A stretch of 64,000 bases of DNA from Hymenolepis diminuta (taxonomy: Eukaryota; Platyhelminthes; Cestoda; Cyclophyllidea; Hymenolepididae), in NCBI GenBank assembly GCA_900708905.1, contig CAADRB010000039.1:525077-589076 (forward strand), written 5' to 3'. A program made the position numbers and the translations under genes. Shown piece after piece: positions 50,101 to 61,865 of the stretch. Under the pieces are notes generated by a model. It made no database searches. It saw only the letters and a list, made by a program, of their open reading frames with translations, and was not told the origin of the DNA. The first letter of the stretch is position 1, and each line of letters begins with the position of its first letter.

Positions 50101-53100
50101 CTACTGGATTCTACTCCCTACTCGAGAGGAGCGTTGAAAACACTTTACTAAATGAGCTTGGGAATTATTATTACTATTATAAAGGTATGGTATATTATAC
50201 AATTCGGACAAGTGGATACGCAGCTACAGCAGAGAAGAAATAAGTTTTGGAAAAGGTTGGGAGATTTAGTACGTGGAATTGGGAGTAATTTCTCCTTTCA
50301 GTTTAGTAGAGGCTTTTCAACTCTCCTTGTCTTTTCTAAGTTTTAAAAATATCAGAAATAGGACACTGGAAGTACTTGTTGATCGTTGCTCCTGACGGCA
50401 AGAGCGGCCTTGAAGCGAAGTCTTGGTCATTGAATCTTGGCTGTAGATTTTTCCGGAGGAATCCTCTGAGTCAGATCCTCACATGTTATGGCTCGGCGAG
50501 AGTGTGATCCCAAGATCGACCTCCTAGCAGTGTTAAGAAACACTTTAAGTCTTTTATTATAAGACATCCTTAGGACTAATGTAGAAAGGCCGTAATGGAG
50601 GATTCACTCTACAAAGATCTCGATGAGTTTTGCTTTTACTTTGACTGATGAATGCGGCATTTTAAATGGTTCGGAGCCTTATGAGTAGCTTTTTGACATG
50701 GCGTTTTTCCAAAGTTATTGCTATTTTATATTTATATTATATATTTTATATTTATATTCCTTCTACTAACTTAGTGCCAGTCATTTCTCTTCACATAAAT
50801 CGGAGGGATACGGTGTTTCTGTTGATCAGTAGAATTATTATTTAGTACGTTCCAGTTGCCGTGTGCGGTATTTTTCATTACTTTTCAATTATTTATTAAA
50901 GCCAGTTCATCTCGTAAAGATAGCTAAGTTTCATTAGATCTTAGCTAAAACTAGATTAGAAAAAAATTACTCATACCGATTGACATTGAGAATCGGAGGT
51001 TCTTTTATCTGGAACCCTTCCCATTTGCCAGCATAAGTTTTCGAATCTTTCGAATTAATCAAGCGTCTACAATTTACTTCGGAACGCCGTTTCGGTGTGG
51101 GGAAGGATTTTACCAACTTTTTAAATGAAGGATAAAGAGTTATTAAATAAAAGTTATGAGTTATCACTTTTGTTTTAAAATTTTCTCTTTATTTGTAAAT
51201 TTAATATTAAATATACTCGTCAAAAGGACGAGTGGGATGGTTTGCTTCAAAACTGAGAATAGGAGAATTCGATCACCAGGGCTTTGAATTTTCCCTGTTC
51301 AGCACTCAGCTCAGATTGGAGAAAATGTGTTGTCATTTTCACATCATTTCCGGCGTTTGTTGTGCAGCACTATAAAATTCATTTCTCTCTTGCCTGCCAC
51401 CATCCTTCAGGCAATATTCCGTACAACTTTATTTGTTATCATCAACTTTACGACAGACGATAGTAGGTATTTCTCTGAGCACTCTTACATGATCATATTC
51501 CACGATTCGATTTGGCACTACAACAAGCTCATAAAATATCCTTCCTTTTATTAAATTGCAGGATGCGACGTCAAGAATTGTCGCGATGCCTACGCTGACT
51601 GCTACAGATTCGCGAAAATTAACTGCTGTGTTTGCCCTCCCGGATTTTACGGGGGAGGTGGGGAAAAATGTACCTCCAAACGTAAGGACACATGCCCATA
51701 ATCTCTTAATTTTACTATTGATTACCAATTATTTTGAATGTATTCAGGGGCTGTTGAAAGATTTATACGAATGAGGGGAATGCTGTCGGTCAAACTCGCC
51801 GGTGTCAACTATGAGGACAATTTTCCAATCTCCCACGAGACAATCACAGTTAGAGGACCACCACTAGGTCAGACGTCAGTTCGTGATGTTCCTTCGACGG
51901 GAGCTATGCACAACACTATTCGTCTTCTAACACCACTTTTTCACATAATCAACAGTATCACAAGTTTCCCCAACGAAAATTCTAGAATCTATAATATCTT
52001 CTCGCTTTCTGGAGGCTTCTCAGCCCCGACTCACATCAAATTCACTATCAATTATGAGAGACTTGGTGTTCTTTCCGCCGATGTACGCCTTCAACGCGAT
52101 ATATCGGACTCCGATTACTATGAGGGAAAAATGGATATTGAAGTTAAAAATGTGGGAGTCTTTGATGTACCAAGAGAGGTGTATACAGAGAAAGTATTCG
52201 GAGACGGCATGGTGAATTACTCAAAAATCGCTAGAGGAGTGCTACGATTTGAGCGACAGCAGATTCAGTTCTCCACCATGCTGGAGGATCCTTCAAGAAG
52301 TCTTCGTGGAAGCATTGTCGGAACAGCTCAAGTCCCAGTGGATGAAACCTCCTGTCTTCTAGAGAGAAATTCCCTTGTAGAGGAGAACAGTGACGGATTC
52401 AGGGTTCGTCTGGGAGGTAAAGGATTCTGCAACACTGACTGTCCTAATCGCAGCAGTTTCTGCACCGTTTATTGTCTGGACTACCCGGTTCTGGAGTCTA
52501 GAAGAAGATGTAAGTAAAGTTCTTTTTATTCAATTAAAATCATCAACAGTGAAGATTTATACTTTGTTCGAGGAGGCGGTAGACAACTTATTCATCTAAA
52601 GAGTACCTTCGATTGGAACTTATAACTTACCAGCATAAATAATAAATCAGACATGTTATAGTTACACGTGATAATCATATCTAAAAAATTTTTATAACAC
52701 AGTATCTACGCTTTTTCTAATGCAGCGTTGAATTAATGTGCTTTAGTAAATTCAATGTTTCCAGTTTTATCTTCGTCCGTTTTTTAAGTGATAGATTTTG
52801 AAAACTATTTAAGCAATCATAATATAGGTATTTCCTTAATGAATGCTATCTAGTTAACAATACATATTAAATACCCCAAATGTGTCATAAGTAGATTTAG
52901 CCAAAATGAGTCATACGACTGCACGCACTTTGGATCAATAGGGAAGCCGAATTGGAAGCTCTGTGAGGCCAGTGATAAGATCAGGCTACGTAGTCCTCGG
53001 TCGCTTTCGCTCCTGGTGAAGGTAGGCGGACATAGGGCAAATGGCCGTCTGTTCGCACTATTTGTAATCTCTATGCTGTGGGGTCCTTATTCCCATCTTT

Positions 53101-54234
53101 CTTACGTCTTATAGACTTTATATCCTTTCATATTTCCTTTCCTTTGTTATGATCTAGTTAGACCACGCTTCCTACAATATGAGTATAAGTCGTCACACGT
53201 CAAGAACGGCGTGTGTCGGCATATTGGTGAGGCTGTTGGGCGACATAGAAACCACTTGTGCAGAACATCAACTCTGCGGATTTGAATTTAGTTTGCCAAC
53301 TTCCTGTTATATCTCAATTGCAGCCTTTCTTCTTCGTTACTTCTCGGTAAATTTCATTTGAGATTAAGAGGACAAAACCCCGCAAATCAACTTTCACTGG
53401 CTGTCATTTGCTTTAGCCCTCCTATTAATGACCCTCCGGTAGCACATTTCCTTTTGGTAAATCATCTAGTTGTAGGAGAATAGCAGGTAGGTATTTTGAT
53501 TTCCCCTCTAATTTCTTCAAACCTTCACTATCAGAAAAGGATAGAGGAAATGGAAGGACAACTGAGAGAAGAAATTCGTTGAGAAAAGAAAGAAAGATCA
53601 GTATCATACCGGAAGCGTGGGCGTAGGTCGCGTTTGAATTCCATTCATAGATGGAAAGGGAATGTACTTTTGAGCAAAATGAGACTGTCAGGAATACAAA
53701 GAAAGACTGAGGACAGGATTATGGCGTTAGTATATGAATTTTACGTTTGAAGGAAAATGAGTCTAGCCATGCAAAAAGGGCGGTACGTTTGCGTGGACAA
53801 GCACTGCATAGGCACTTACCTCCCTGGTCAGAGGCTTATCAGGAAAGAAACATTTCGCGGGACAGGGATACACCACATGAAAATGAAAGTGACCATTACA
53901 CTCTTTGTGAGAATCATCCAATGGATTTGCTTTGAACTAGATCAGAGAGTGATTAAAAAATTTCAATTTAATGTGTATGGAATGAAAGACGAATTTCTTT
54001 CAATAAAACATGTATTGTAAGAAAAAAGTGAAATTAATAAAATCTCAAGATTTAGCTTTAAACATCATTTCTTTAATAAATGTGCATTATCGGTTGTTAT
54101 TTGCGCAAAACAAAATAATTAATCAGTAATTTTCTGATTCACAGTGTACACTGAACCTGAAGGATTTAGAAAACCCCGGTCCATTGAAGAAGAGGTGACG
54201 GAAGAAGGAGAGAATGAAAGTGATTTAAACCCCG
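47115..54234 (+). CDS. Secreted nidogen-like protein: signal peptide, EGF-like domain, nidogen G2 beta-barrel
   Basis: Four exons read from splice sites: 47115-47187, 51562-51681, 51748-52509 and 54145-54234, all interrupted in phase 1. Residues 1-18 form a signal peptide (MLRVFLLVLVFHFALINA). Residues 26-61 are EGF-like with seven cysteines and the typical CVCPPGFYG turn. From about residue 66 to 270 the sequence follows the nidogen G2 (G2F) barrel: RFIRMRGMLSVKL at the start, FSLSGGFSAPTHIKFTI in the middle and a closing RFERQQIQFST. In nidogen this barrel binds collagen IV and perlecan in basement membranes, so a matrix role is likely. A Cys-rich segment and an acidic linker (EEEVTEEGENESD) follow. 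The N-terminal NIDO domain and the thyroglobulin and YWTD-propeller parts of true nidogen were not found, so this is a short relative. A compatible last exon may be 62351-62508. Intron 1 contains a mariner relic. Confidence 0.78.
48190..49205 (-). mobile_element. Dead mariner transposon, antisense in intron 1 of the nidogen-like gene
   Basis: The minus strand carries a broken Tc1/mariner-type transposase. An N-terminal part (about 49205-48830) begins like mariner with MYTPNKEHIRQ. The first catalytic Asp region (DEKWILYN, about 48765-48800) is in a different frame from its neighbours. The C-terminal part (48334-48546) has HHDNAKS and PPYSPDLALTD with 34 residues between the last two catalytic Asp, the D34D signature of the mariner family. 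Multiple frameshifts and stops mean it cannot be active. Terminal inverted repeats could not be defined. Confidence 0.85.
49985..50060 (+). repeat. tRNA-like segment (SINE head or tRNA relic)
   Basis: An A-box-like TGGCGCATTGA (about 49995-50005) is followed at tRNA spacing by a B-box-like GTGTTCAATTTCC (50038-50050). The B box deviates from GGTTCRANTCC. The layout fits a tRNA-derived SINE promoter inside intron 1 of the nidogen-like gene. Confidence 0.45.
50216..50570 (+). repeat. Dispersed repeat family B, 5' and 3' blocks
   Basis: The 5' block (50216-50330) matches 41955-42080, and the 3' block (about 50485-50570) matches 57090-57175 and 24575-24660. A shared TTGCTCCTGA block at 50393 also occurs near 56730, so the element seems to be about 400 bases or longer and is variably deleted. 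It may be led by the tRNA-like segment just upstream. Confidence 0.45.
53205..53285 (+). repeat. Dispersed repeat family C, copy 2
   Basis: It matches 4825-4910 as described there. It lies in the intron between exons three and four of the nidogen-like gene. The block just before it (52920-53110) is less AT-rich than its surroundings and may be part of the same element. Confidence 0.4.
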
Positions 54235-54818
54235 GTATGTTCACTGTGTATTTTATTTCACAAACACCATGTCCTCATGAAAATTTTCATTATAAAAGTG
54301 GTAGAGATAAGTAGAAATATGCAAAGGTTTCTACATGTTATTGAAAGTGATTCCAACGTTCCCTTTTTGCTACCGAAGGGAGTTGTCATGAATTCTCAAT
54401 GATCCCATCTTATCCGATTATTATGTTATTGGACAGAAGAATGTGTTGGGATTCAAAATAATCTAATTTCCCTATTAAAGGCTTATTTCACAATTCCGTT
54501 TTAATTCTCCTAATTAAAAAGGAAACATACGTCTAAAACTGATTTTAAAGGATTGGTGCCTAACTCTGCCACGTAGGTAAAAGGCGTTAAGTTCATTAAA
54601 AAACAATATTGATACAACCATTCTTGAAATTATTTATTAATTAAACATTTATTTAAAGGGCATATTAGAAGATAATTCAATTTTTATTCAAAAGCTCTAA
54701 GACTGATGACATTGTTTATGCTCAATCTAACAAATTCTGTTCATTTTAGAATTTTAGCGATGTCCAAAAAAATAATTAATAAAAATACTTTATTAATGAT
54801 CAAAACACCATTATAATA

Positions 54819-55330
54819 TGAAATTAATTTTGGAAAATACCGAACCACCTGATAATACAGATGCTTTGGTGAATGCATGTGATCTGATGTCGCGAACGCA
54901 TCATCACCAGATATTAAGTTACGATGATCAAGTAGAAGGCGAAAGCTTAATGAGGTTAATAGAGTATTAGTATAGAGAGAATGGAATCTGGCTAAAAATT
55001 TACATAGTGGGCGAGATGTGGAAATAGAAGCTGCTAAAAGAGAGGATCCGGCTGTTAAATTTGGTTGGTAGGAGTTGGAGATAAGGGCTGAGGTAGGAGT
55101 ATCAACAGGTACATATTTACCAGCGACTGTTGGAATAGTTAAGACAGTGGAGACTTCTATTGAGCATTTACAGATAAATGCGTGGTGATTACAATTTTTA
55201 AAAGGAGCGTGCTGTGCCCAACATCCGTTTGAGTCTCCTTAGGAATTTGAGAAACATAGCGGTACAATCCTGCTCATTGGCAGCGGTTTCGAATATTGGC
55301 GCCCCATCAAATATGTAAATTCAGCCAAAT
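54819..55330 (+). pseudogene. Decayed intronless coding sequence of unrecognised family
   Basis: From ATG 54819 a 46-residue frame reads with clear coding character (for example NTDALVNACDLMSRTH). It then shifts frame near 54955 and continues through a peptide containing REWNLAKNLHSGRDVEIEAAK and VSTGTYLPATVGIVKTVE, with in-frame stops at about 54973, 55068 and 55185. Long protein-like runs broken by single-base changes are typical of a processed pseudogene or host-gene fragment. I do not recognise the family. It lies downstream of the last certain exon of the nidogen-like gene. Confidence 0.4.
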
Positions 55331-56499
55331 TAGTAACGGTCAGTCACGTCCATCTCATGAAAATTTAGCTTGAAAGTACGCTTCTAATAAAGCAGAACAA
55401 ATATTTATTACTTTCAGAAGCAAGACGGTTCAGTCAAGACTTATCTGTTCACATCTACCCAGCAGTTTTTTATAAAAAGAATTGTAAGATCATATTTCCG
55501 CATTAAAAATTTTTCAGTGTCCTCCAACTTCCCAAGAGGATTGTTTAACAGATAAATTTATTTCATATCGGAGGTATGGCAGGCAACTGTTTAAGATTTG
55601 TGCAAAACAGTGGTGGTCATGTAAACATGAGTAGCTCATGAATTAACAAAACTTCTCTTTTTATTAATGTTAATTATTCTTTAAAACCATGTGCGATTAT
55701 TCCTTCTGTTAAGGTCAATACATTCAGCAGTAGCCAATAAAACCGAATGGGAATTTATTAATCTTTATTCAAAATATAAATTATTTTCTTTTTAGAATCG
55801 GAAAATTCTTAAAGGAGAGGAAGATCTTAAGAGCTCTCTCAGTACAATCTTACAAAATTGATAAACAACTTTCCAACTTTGAACTTGCAGTGATTATTTT
55901 GACAATTTAAGCAAATTTTAAATTTAAATTCAATAAATTCAATTAAATTCAATAAAGATATTGACAAATCAGACTTCTTCATATGAATTGTACTTCGATA
56001 ATTTTGCCCAACTGATGACATTGACTTTTATTTACCCCAAAAATTACTACTAATCTAAAATATAGAAAGATTTTAACGAAATGAGGTATGATACTAGCTT
56101 AATGAATCAATAATTCAAATAAAGACTCAAAATACGTCATGAATCTATTTTCTAATTTGATTTAACTCTCCTTCTTTCGTCACCCCTTTAAATATGTCTC
56201 CCCAAAAAGTTACTATTTTTCAGTTGATCTCTTGAGGGCCTTCTATGACTTCGGTCATCGAAAAAAAATGCTTCCATCTAAGCCATTCAACTAATCGACA
56301 AGCTGTTGGCATCGAGAGCACAAACTCACTCAAAACATGGTGGATGAATCCTGAAATTGGAACTTAAAGCATTATTATATTATTCGGTGAGTTATAGCCA
56401 TTGAGCAAAAAGTTTATGAACTGGATTTATTGTCAACTTCCTCTCCAGGACTTGTTTCTCACTCCTAACTGCACAATTCTGCTTTTTCCATGTGTTCAG

Positions 56500-57175
56500 A
56501 TACTATTTGGATAGTCGAATGCATGAGCATATTACGGGAAGAAATAGTTTGGGAAAAGGTAGAGAGGTCTTCTTACATGGGATTCGGGAAATTTACTTCA
56601 TCAATTCTCAGCCTGGAAGAATACCTTTTGAAAAGCCACACACTGAATTACATTTCAACGTTGATGATGGCATTTTGATTTGTGACGTCTTTTGTAATTG
56701 GGCACTGGAAGTCATCATCTATTTTCTTTGCTCCTGAGCACCAGGAATCACGTTAGTAGTGCAAAATCATTACCCTTTTTCTGCGAATATCAGCTTCCAG
56801 TTGACAACTTCACGTCCACTTGAATTCTTTTGAGATTGGTATTTACACATTTAGAGATGGGAATCTACATTGTTGACCCGGTCAAACCAAAGACCTTCTT
56901 GACGTCTTGATGGATTTGCCTCAACCATGACTTTGTGTGCGGTCTTCTTGGCATCTGATGACTCAAAAGAAGCTTTGGATTAAGAGGATTGGGAAGAATT
57001 TTAATATTAGCTCAAGGGCGAAGTCATCTTTGTTGAAGCACGATCGTGGGATTTCCCAGGGTGGTTCGCAGAGTTAGCTCTTCTCCTGTCATGGCTCTGC
57101 GAGAACGAGATCATAATCCTTTTTGCAATGTTAGGTACGATTAACGCTTACAACTTTCTAAAGCTTGAGAAATCT
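56500..57175 (+). repeat. Dispersed repeat family B, longest copy
   Basis: The 5' block (about 56535-56600, GAAGAAATAGTTTGGGAAAAGG) matches 50240-50265 and 41990-42015, and the 3' block (57090-57175) matches 50485-50570 and 24575-24660. TTTGCTCCTGAG near 56728 parallels TTGCTCCTGA at 50393. Two overlapping open frames at 56490-56737 are not intact proteins of any family I know. Confidence 0.4.
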
Positions 57176-57660
57176 GTGTAAGGTTTACTCTTTCGTGCTT
57201 AATTCAATACTCTCACAATAGAATCTCCCACTTTTAAGTTGCTTAAAAAGCGAATGAGTTTTCAAACTAAGGGCATGTTTAGGGGTGGGAGACATTCGTT
57301 CAACTTTAAATGAACTTGTATGTAGTGAAAACGGAGCCCTAAAATGTGACGAATTTTCTACCGCTATTTATAAATTCCTCCAAGATTTAGCTAAATTCTA
57401 CACCTAACGAACAATTTATACCGAAATCAAAGTAGTTTTTCTCCTTTTGGCAAACTATTCTCACAAAACAAATTCAAAAAAACAAAGAATATTATTAATA
57501 TTTTACTCAAAACAGAATTTGTAGGAAGATGGCAGCAGGACTTAATTCCACATTTTAATTCGGCAAAGAATATTTATAAAGGTATACGTATATTCATTTA
57601 TTTGGTGATCGAAAATCAAACTATCTCTGAATAGATGACAATTTTGTTAAGACTGTCAAG

Positions 57661-57840
57661 ATGTCGGATCCACCATTCGTCCGCGTATTAATGGGGCTGG
57701 TCTCATGCAGGATACAATTACTCATCCAAGGAAGGCATTCTATGAACATTTGTATCTACCAAACAGATCCAGCTTTTCGATCCTTGAAAAACCTTTCTCG
57801 GGTAGCAGTTAAATATAGAGTGAAATGGGTGGACTCCTAA
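57661..57840 (+). other. Small open frame of 59 codons, role unknown
   Basis: It runs ATG to TAA and starts MSDPPFVRVLMGL. An AATAAAG-free, AT-rich leader precedes it. No domain is recognised and there is no splice evidence. It is recorded because the codon make-up looks less random than its surroundings; it may well be chance. Confidence 0.15.
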
Positions 57841-57849
57841 CCACGAGCG

Positions 57850-59600
57850 ACTTTCATATTCACTATCATCATCGCTCACTAACATCGGATCGGAGTTAAG
57901 TCAAATCGTACGGTGATTCCTCTTCACTCAACATCCTCCATTATTGAGGCCAACTCTTTCAAATATCTCAAACCGCGATCCATCGTGCAGTTTTTGGCTT
58001 GCATTGCACGAAATCAGTCCCAAGAGGTGGACATCCAGTGATGTTGATGACCAACCGAACCGGTTTCCTCTGCTCAACGAGGTCGAGTCTACTTAAGTCT
58101 TTAATGGGCAAGGAAAATCGAATAAATGAACCATTCCCTAATTGAGCATAAGTTTACTCGTTTATTTGCCGGAGAGAAATTTTCTAACTTTACTCCTATA
58201 TCTCAAATCGAAATAATTTTGACGCCCCATTTAAATAATATTAAATCAGCTGAATGCAAGTGGGAGGGCTGAGTGGTCGAGGTAACCACATCTAAAGGTT
58301 ATAATTAGGTCGAAGTAGTTTCTACAATCCTCTGAAGATTAAAACGAGATAAATCTAAAACAGCCAAAATAAAGACGCTCAAACAGTCTACGACCTGCAA
58401 ACCGCGAAAACATATGATTGTCCCAATCTGAATATACAGGTGTAGACACAAACATCAAAGGACGAAAAATTCAAGACACCTGCAAGGCTTAGAAAACCAA
58501 TATATTTGAGTTTAATTTATTTTCGTCAATTTTTTGGAGTGGTCTTTGAACCCTCATCGGGTTACAATCTGTATTTAATCGAATAAAGAAAGATCATATG
58601 GATATAACAAATATTGCTCGAGGTCGATAGGTACGTAGGGTGGCATAATAATGGTCATTTACGTCGTATGCTCTACATAAATAAAACAATGCTCATTATC
58701 GAAAATATGTATTTCTAATCATGATAAACTCTTCTTGCAAGCATATGATTTTGATTTCGTGGATCATTCTATTCGACAGTTGCCCTTTTGCCCTCTTTGT
58801 CGATTTTCTAAAATTGCACTCACTAACTTCATACTAATTTAGGAAAGAGTTTTCCAACACTCATCTTGCATTGGGGTAAGTATTATGAAACCTCCCCGAT
58901 TTGAAACCCCCTTTATTATTCAGACCTAACTAGATTGCTCATTGACTGAGCATCCACGACATCAAAACATGGCCTCTGACTTTGAAAAACATATCAGAAG
59001 ATCTTAAAATATTGACTACTTTCCATTTTTTATAAAGCCCATTGTATGCAGAGATTGTAGGTCTTAAATATGAATGAAAATGAAAGGAGACTTGGGCTTA
59101 AATTTGAAAATGTTCTCCACTAATTGTTTAGACAACTTTTTCATCTTCATTCAGAATTCAAAAGTATCTCAAAGATGGATTGGGAATGGTCACAATTCGT
59201 GAAAAGCAAAGGGTACGTTACCGCAGATGATATTTCAATTACCTCTTGGCTTAATCAGATTTGAAATTTGAATTAGATACATTAGAGTTCGTTTTATTTA
59301 TTGTACAGTAATTTGAACTATTTTATTTAACTTCAAAAAACTCAATACTGCACATGATAGATGCTTATACAACTTTGACGATGAGGTAGAGGCCACCTTC
59401 CAAACTAATAAACTTCCTATTAATTACATTACCAGAATTTTGTAAGAAGAGAAGCTTTTAAGGCCACAGAGCAGTCACTTAATACTTGAGTTCAAGATAT
59501 ACCTGAATATCTGAGTGAACAGATATATCGAGATATTGGTGAAAACTTTTCGGGAACAAAACCTTCAAATTTCAATTCTCCCAACATCAGATGTTTGCGT
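57850..59600. other. Intergenic or intronic AT-rich region with nothing supported
   Basis: No open frame, RNA gene or shared repeat block was found. If the exon at 62351 belongs to the nidogen-like gene, this lies inside its last intron. Confidence 0.5.
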
Positions 59601-59604
59601 GGAG

Positions 59605-59911
59605 GGTACAACGTTACCAAGGCTGACCAAAGTAATTTCGCGCGCTAGAACATTTAGGAAAGTGCGAACGTGCGACCGATCGTGTACCGAGCAAGCGCGG
59701 ACGTGCTTGTAGAGGTCTCCCAGCCAATCAGCGATCAATATTCGTGCAGCGTAGCGTTGATTGTACTCAATCACTAAGTACTTTTGCAGTAAACTCTCTC
59801 CACACGATACCTCGTGTTCTTGTTACTCTGGACGTAGCCTAGCTAATTTTTGGAGCAATTTATTCCAAAGGACTCTGCTTGGAGCTGGTTGTACTTGTCT
59901 GCAGGTAGTTG
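59605..59911 (+). repeat. LTR-like dispersed repeat family A, diverged copy
   Basis: Matches 61289-61600 in order: AACGTTACCAAGGCTGA, CGCGCTAGA, GAAAGTGCGAACGTG, AAGCGCGG, AGAGGTCTCC, CCAATCAGCGATCAA, CTCTCCACAC, GCCTAGCTAATTT and GGACTCTGCT. It is more diverged than the other two copies and so is probably older or of another subfamily. Confidence 0.5.
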
Positions 59912-60584
59912 GACTTCTAAGAAAATTACTAAGGTGCAGCCAAGGGCTTTTTTGTGCATTACCCACCAAATTTGTGACATCAAGATCTTTCGTAGCTTTT
60001 TTCACAAAAATTCCTGCGGATTATAAAAATAAACCTTCGTCAAGACTGTTGCGACCGCATTCAACCGAGTTTCTTACTGATTCATCTACTTTTCGACCAC
60101 TCCGCCCCTTCCCCGCCGCTTGTGGTGTTATTGGAGTGCCCACATGCACATTTTGCTCATTTGTTGTCCCACTTCTTATCTAATATGGCTGTAGGAAAGC
60201 TGTAGAGGTTAATTTCATCAAATTTCCATCCCGGTAGATAACCACTTTTTCCAAATAAGAACCAAAAGTGTATTGGATAACAACAGCAAGAATAAGAGTT
60301 AGGTAGATGAAAATTAAAAGGAATAACAATGTGCTCACGCAGTTTATAGAAACTGGGATGTGAGCAATACAGGTATATAATCTAAGTCATAGCGATACAG
60401 TGACACATGCAAATCATCAATCAATATACGGTAACAAGTGGGAATAATACTTTTCCACTCGGTTTTGACAGAATTGATTATGGGACAGGAAGACTTTTTT
60501 GAGAGGTAGGTAAAACTGGAAGGGAAGTAATATAGTGCAATGTCGCGACATCTGATTAGAGCATTCCTTTGCTTCTAAAATGCC

Positions 60585-60660
60585 CCCAGTATTTAACTAC
60601 TAACCGTAAAACCTGGGATGGCTATACATTCAACCGTTCCATACTCCTAACATGCCAGCC
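60585..60660 (+). repeat. Dispersed repeat family D, copy 2
   Basis: It shares CGTAAAACCTGGGATGG and weaker flanks with 22430-22520. A 94-codon open frame (60569-60853) covers it and contains NRKTWDG. It is not a protein I recognise. Confidence 0.4.
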
Positions 60661-61284
60661 CTATTGTACCTTAATCAGAAGGCTGGAAATTGCTGAATAC
60701 GTTTATTTAAAGTGCGAAAGTGATGTATCTTTGTTATATCTTGTCCCAATAAGCGGCCTAAAACTTGACATAAAGACGGAATTCACAATGGACGTCTTTA
60801 TTGCAAGGTTTCACGTCAGTGACAATGGGACGACGTCATGTTTATATGTATAAGTAGAATTTTATTTGCATTAACATTTTGCATTTATTCACAGGTGTTC
60901 ACCATTCTATCAGCTTTTAATTAACCGAATAAATTTGACGTCATATGAATTCTGTAAGTTCCATCCCATTTTACTGTCTTATTCCAATAAAATTTAGTAT
61001 TGTGTCTATTCCTTTAACTGTCTTTAACAAGATAATAAGCTGAAACCATCCAAGATATTACATTAGGCCTCGTGCCCTTTTCGAAATGCCACATTTTCAT
61101 TTAGCCAACTTCAGTTATTACACATTAAAATTCCAACTAGTCCTAATCAACAATAAAGTTGGAAGTCGTTCAGGATTTAATGAGGAAATAAAAGTTTAAC
61201 CGAATTTCTAACGCTACTTAGATTTCTGGAGATAAATGTTAAATAAATGCCATTTCAGTGAGTATATAAACTTGTCATAACAGT

Positions 61285-61660
61285 TGTGGGGTTCACAACG
61301 CTAACAAGGCTGATTGAATCACGTGCGCTAGAGCTCACCACGGGAAGTGCGAACATGTAACCGGTCGCGTTGAGATCAAGCGCGGCCGTGCGTGCAGAGA
61401 CCTCCCCAACCAATCAGCAATCAAGATCCCTGCAGCCCAGCATGGTTTTGTATTTAATGACTAAGCTTTTACGAAAAAACAACGAAGTGGTCAAGAAACC
61501 CTCTCCACTCAGCATCTTACCGGTTCTTACCATTTTGGGCATAGCTTGGCTAATTTGGGAGTGAACTGATAATAGAGGACTCTACTAGAGGCTATTTGAA
61601 CTGCTAGGTGGATTACTTAGGTGTAGCAAAAGACTTATTGGTGTAGCATCCGCTACGCAG
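61285..61660 (+). repeat. LTR-like dispersed repeat family A, longest copy
   Basis: It starts TGTGGGGTTC and ends near GCTACGCA, so TG...CA borders are possible. A CCAAT box (ACCAATCAG, about 61410) and a TATTTAATGA block (about 61452) imitate a Pol II promoter. The last 280 bases align well with 10843-11100. No coding region is attached on either side. A solo LTR or a terminal-repeat element in miniature (TRIM) is the best reading. Confidence 0.55.
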
Positions 61661-61865
61661 TAGAAACATCAGTAGCGAAACACTTTTCTTTTATTATTTG
61701 CAAATAATACATGCCAAAAAGGCTTTTACATAAAGTTGAGCAAGAAAATAAGTGAAAATAGAGGAGAGATTTGCATTTTAGCGGCTCTTGTAAATAACTG
61801 AACTGAATTTGAGAGGATCATAACCGAAAATGTTTATGAAATTTGTTAAGCAAGCACTTCGCACT

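Noticed and set aside
51429..51728. Minus-strand 99-codon frame over nidogen-like exon two
   Set aside because: It is antisense to the EGF-like exon, whose cysteine pattern and splice sites are convincing.
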